Source of the DNA: Hypsibius dujardini
Taxonomy: Eukaryota > Tardigrada > Eutardigrada > Parachela > Hypsibiidae
Length of the DNA stretch: 23,586 nt
NCBI GenBank assembly: GCA_001579985.1
Contig: LRSR01008521.1
Coordinates: forward strand, 1-23,586
Reading direction: 5' to 3'
This document shows, one piece after another, positions 22,048 to 23,586 of this stretch. The position numbers and the translations under genes were made by a program. Within the stretch, counting starts at the first letter, position 1. Each line of letters starts with the position of its first letter. The notes under the pieces are model-generated. The model was given only the letters and a program-made list of their open reading frames with translations, searched no databases and was not told the origin of the DNA.

Positions 22048-23586
22048 TCAGCTAAAAGATTCCACACGAACACCGACCAACACGCCCATGTCGAAACGCG
22101 ATGGATTGGGATTGTTGACCACAGCAAAGAGGAAGGGGCTGTCCACGTTGACATTGAGAACGCTATCGGTGGTACCGGCATACACCACGCCAGCTCCCAC
22201 GCCCATCCCAGCAGCGGCCAGCTCCACACCATCTTGGTTCACCGCTAAAAAGGCAGATAATTGAAGCATAATTAATTTAGATTACGCGCGGATCGTAAAA
22301 AAATGGTCGACTGAAACAAATTAAACTTAACTACTAAACTAAACTAAACTATGTTGAGCCACGCCCAACAAGTCCTCATATCCAATCATTACAGCTATTT
22401 GACTCACTAGTACCTTACTTAGTTAGTAAGTCTATCTACCTTATTAACCCTCTTCTGCTGCTACAGCTAATTACTTGTATGTAATTGTGGTGTATGTGCT
22501 ATTTACTATAATTTCAATAGTTAACACTTTACTATATAATCATATGTATTATTAGTTTTAGGAGTTGTATTTCCTCTTTCCTTTCTTCCAGTTTACCTCT
22601 CTACCTATCTCATTTTCAGTCTAATAAACTTGTTAACTACCCAACTTCCGGTTGGTAGACCTAACAACTAATCCAACTACTGAAAAAGAAGCGGGGAAGA
22701 AGCGCCAGTTTGTCCTCACCACAGATGAAATTACATTATTTCTATGAAAACGAGTCTGGGCCATACTTTGATGCCGTTGATTGTGTTATTTAATGAGAAA
22801 AAGAAGCGGGGATGAAGCGGGGGGCACAGCGCATGAATTTCAGGGAAGAAATATTCCTTTATGCCATTTGGAGAGTTTTGGTGATCCTAGATCGTTTGAC
22901 TTTGGAATGATTTTCTGTTTTGCTTTTTCGAATTGAAATAGTAACTTAAAAAAGTTAAGTTCATTGAAAACAAACACAAACTGAGAAAGATATGGAGGAA
23001 AGAGTGCGAGACATTTAACTAAAATGTAATATATCCTTGATTTCTGGTCATCTTCGATTTCAGTGCACGGTCTCGTGGTTGATTGCCGGATTGAAACAAA
23101 CTGATTAAATTTTTTAGCTTAAAGCGTGAAATAATCTCTTTTGGCTGTTTGAGTTTTTGGTGTTTTTGTTGCGCGGTGAAGAGCGAAACTTTTCAAAAGT
23201 AAGTTTCCACTTGGTATGGTCGGTCACTTACTAATAACAGAACGCGTGGTAATTTGCGAAAGATGAAGCCCATTCGTGTACGTCAACTTTGAAAAATCCG
23301 CATCATCCTGGAAGACCTTATTAACCCCGAGCTTCCTAAAGATATCCATGTAATTTTCCGTCGTATCAACCGTAAACTTAGGGAAACGCAATAAGACACT
23401 TCTCGCGGTCGCTGCGTTCTTCATCTGAAGCGTGTTCATGACATTCCGGTTCTCCCACAGCGCCTTGATGGTGACATTCCCCCGGGGTATGACAAAGTAG
23501 GCGAGCCAGTTTGCATTCTTCAGCGGCACTTCAATGTACCGCAAGTCTGGCGTCTCCAGGTACTGCAGTGTCGTCGGTGTGGTGTA
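22048..23586 (-). CDS. Serpin (serine protease inhibitor fold), last two exons, partial
   Basis: Exons 23586-23232 (cut by the window edge) and 22244-22048, joined in phase 1 across a 987-bp intron. The first reads YLETPDLRYIEVPLKNANWLAYFVIPR, then FPKFTVDTTENYMDIFRKLGV and HLSQITTRSVI, matching the central and strand-5A parts of serpins. The second begins TVNQDGVELAAAG, the reactive-loop hinge, then a Gly/Val-rich loop and SPFLFAVVNN...MGVLVGVRVESFS, the C-terminal signature. Hinge positions have Leu at P12 where Ala is usual, but the small-residue run is kept, so inhibition is plausible. The loop from MGVG to NVNV has no Lys or Arg, which argues against trypsin-like targets. There is no ER-retention tail. 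Upstream exons are outside the window. Confidence 0.85.
22352..22666 (+). mobile_element. Solo LTR of a retrotransposon, copy 2, in the serpin intron
   Basis: 315 bp from TGTTGAG to CCTAACA, flanked by ACTA on both sides (22348-22351 and 22667-22670). It has a TATA-like CTATATAA and an AATAAA at 22623-22628. Blocks shared with copy 1 include GTCTATCTACCT, TTAACCC, TTCAGTCTAATA and the CTTCCG...CCTAACA end. It is inserted antisense to the serpin gene in intron 22245-23231. Confidence 0.7.
22682..22819. repeat. Direct repeat pair of 23 bp
   Basis: GAAAAAGAAGCGGGGA-N-GAAGCG at 22682-22704 and again at 22797-22819, one mismatch, 92 bp apart, just beyond the right end of the second solo LTR. The origin is unknown. 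Confidence 0.6.

Noticed and set aside
20045-22670. The two LTRs as ends of one retrotransposon carrying the acetyltransferase
   Set aside because: The LTRs differ widely in sequence, each has its own 4-bp duplication, and no gag-pol-like coding lies between them.

Overview
This is nuclear DNA from an animal, most likely an invertebrate. Genes are split by spliceosomal GT-AG introns of about 40 to 1,060 bp, the mRNAs have AATAAA signals, and intergenic DNA is AT-rich. Products are eukaryotic: mitochondrial ATP synthase subunit f, NOL6/Nrap, SECISBP2, a DDX28-like DEAD-box helicase and a serpin. I cannot name the phylum. All exon models were built by eye from splice sites, reading phase and remembered family features; no search was run.

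Layout. 1-471 (+): last exon of ATP synthase subunit f (ATP5MF) with a poly(A) signal. 1113-6758 (-): a complete 14-exon gene for a secreted protein of about 851 residues with the order signal peptide, astacin pro-region, astacin zinc protease, two bulb-type lectin domains, YWTD beta-propeller, EGF. This is the most unusual coding content here. 7170-7704: a foldback/MITE-like element with 58-bp inverted arms and a perfect central hairpin. 8374-12400 (-): the C-terminal two thirds of NOL6; its N-terminal part is not found. 12891-14557 (+): SECISBP2 with an L7Ae RNA-binding domain, whose C-terminus runs into a CAGA microsatellite. 14851-18400 (-): complete six-exon DDX28-like mitochondrial DEAD-box gene, tail-to-tail with SECISBP2. 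19622-19958: a TA-flanked MITE. 20049-20367 and 22352-22666: two related solo LTRs, each with a 4-bp target duplication. 20937-21644 (+), between the LTRs: an intronless GNAT acetyltransferase of bacterial/fungal type. 22048-23586 (-): the last two exons of a serpin, one LTR lying in its final intron.

The central 9-18 kb is loaded with simple repeats, nearly all in introns. They fall into two families, CAGA/CTGT and CAAT/ATTG, and several exons have complementary versions of the same repeat on either side. That arrangement could let the pre-mRNA fold around single exons. The genes do not form one pathway. NOL6 (ribosome biogenesis), DDX28 (mitoribosome biogenesis) and SECISBP2 (selenocysteine decoding) are all translation-related, but adjacency in animals need not mean shared function.
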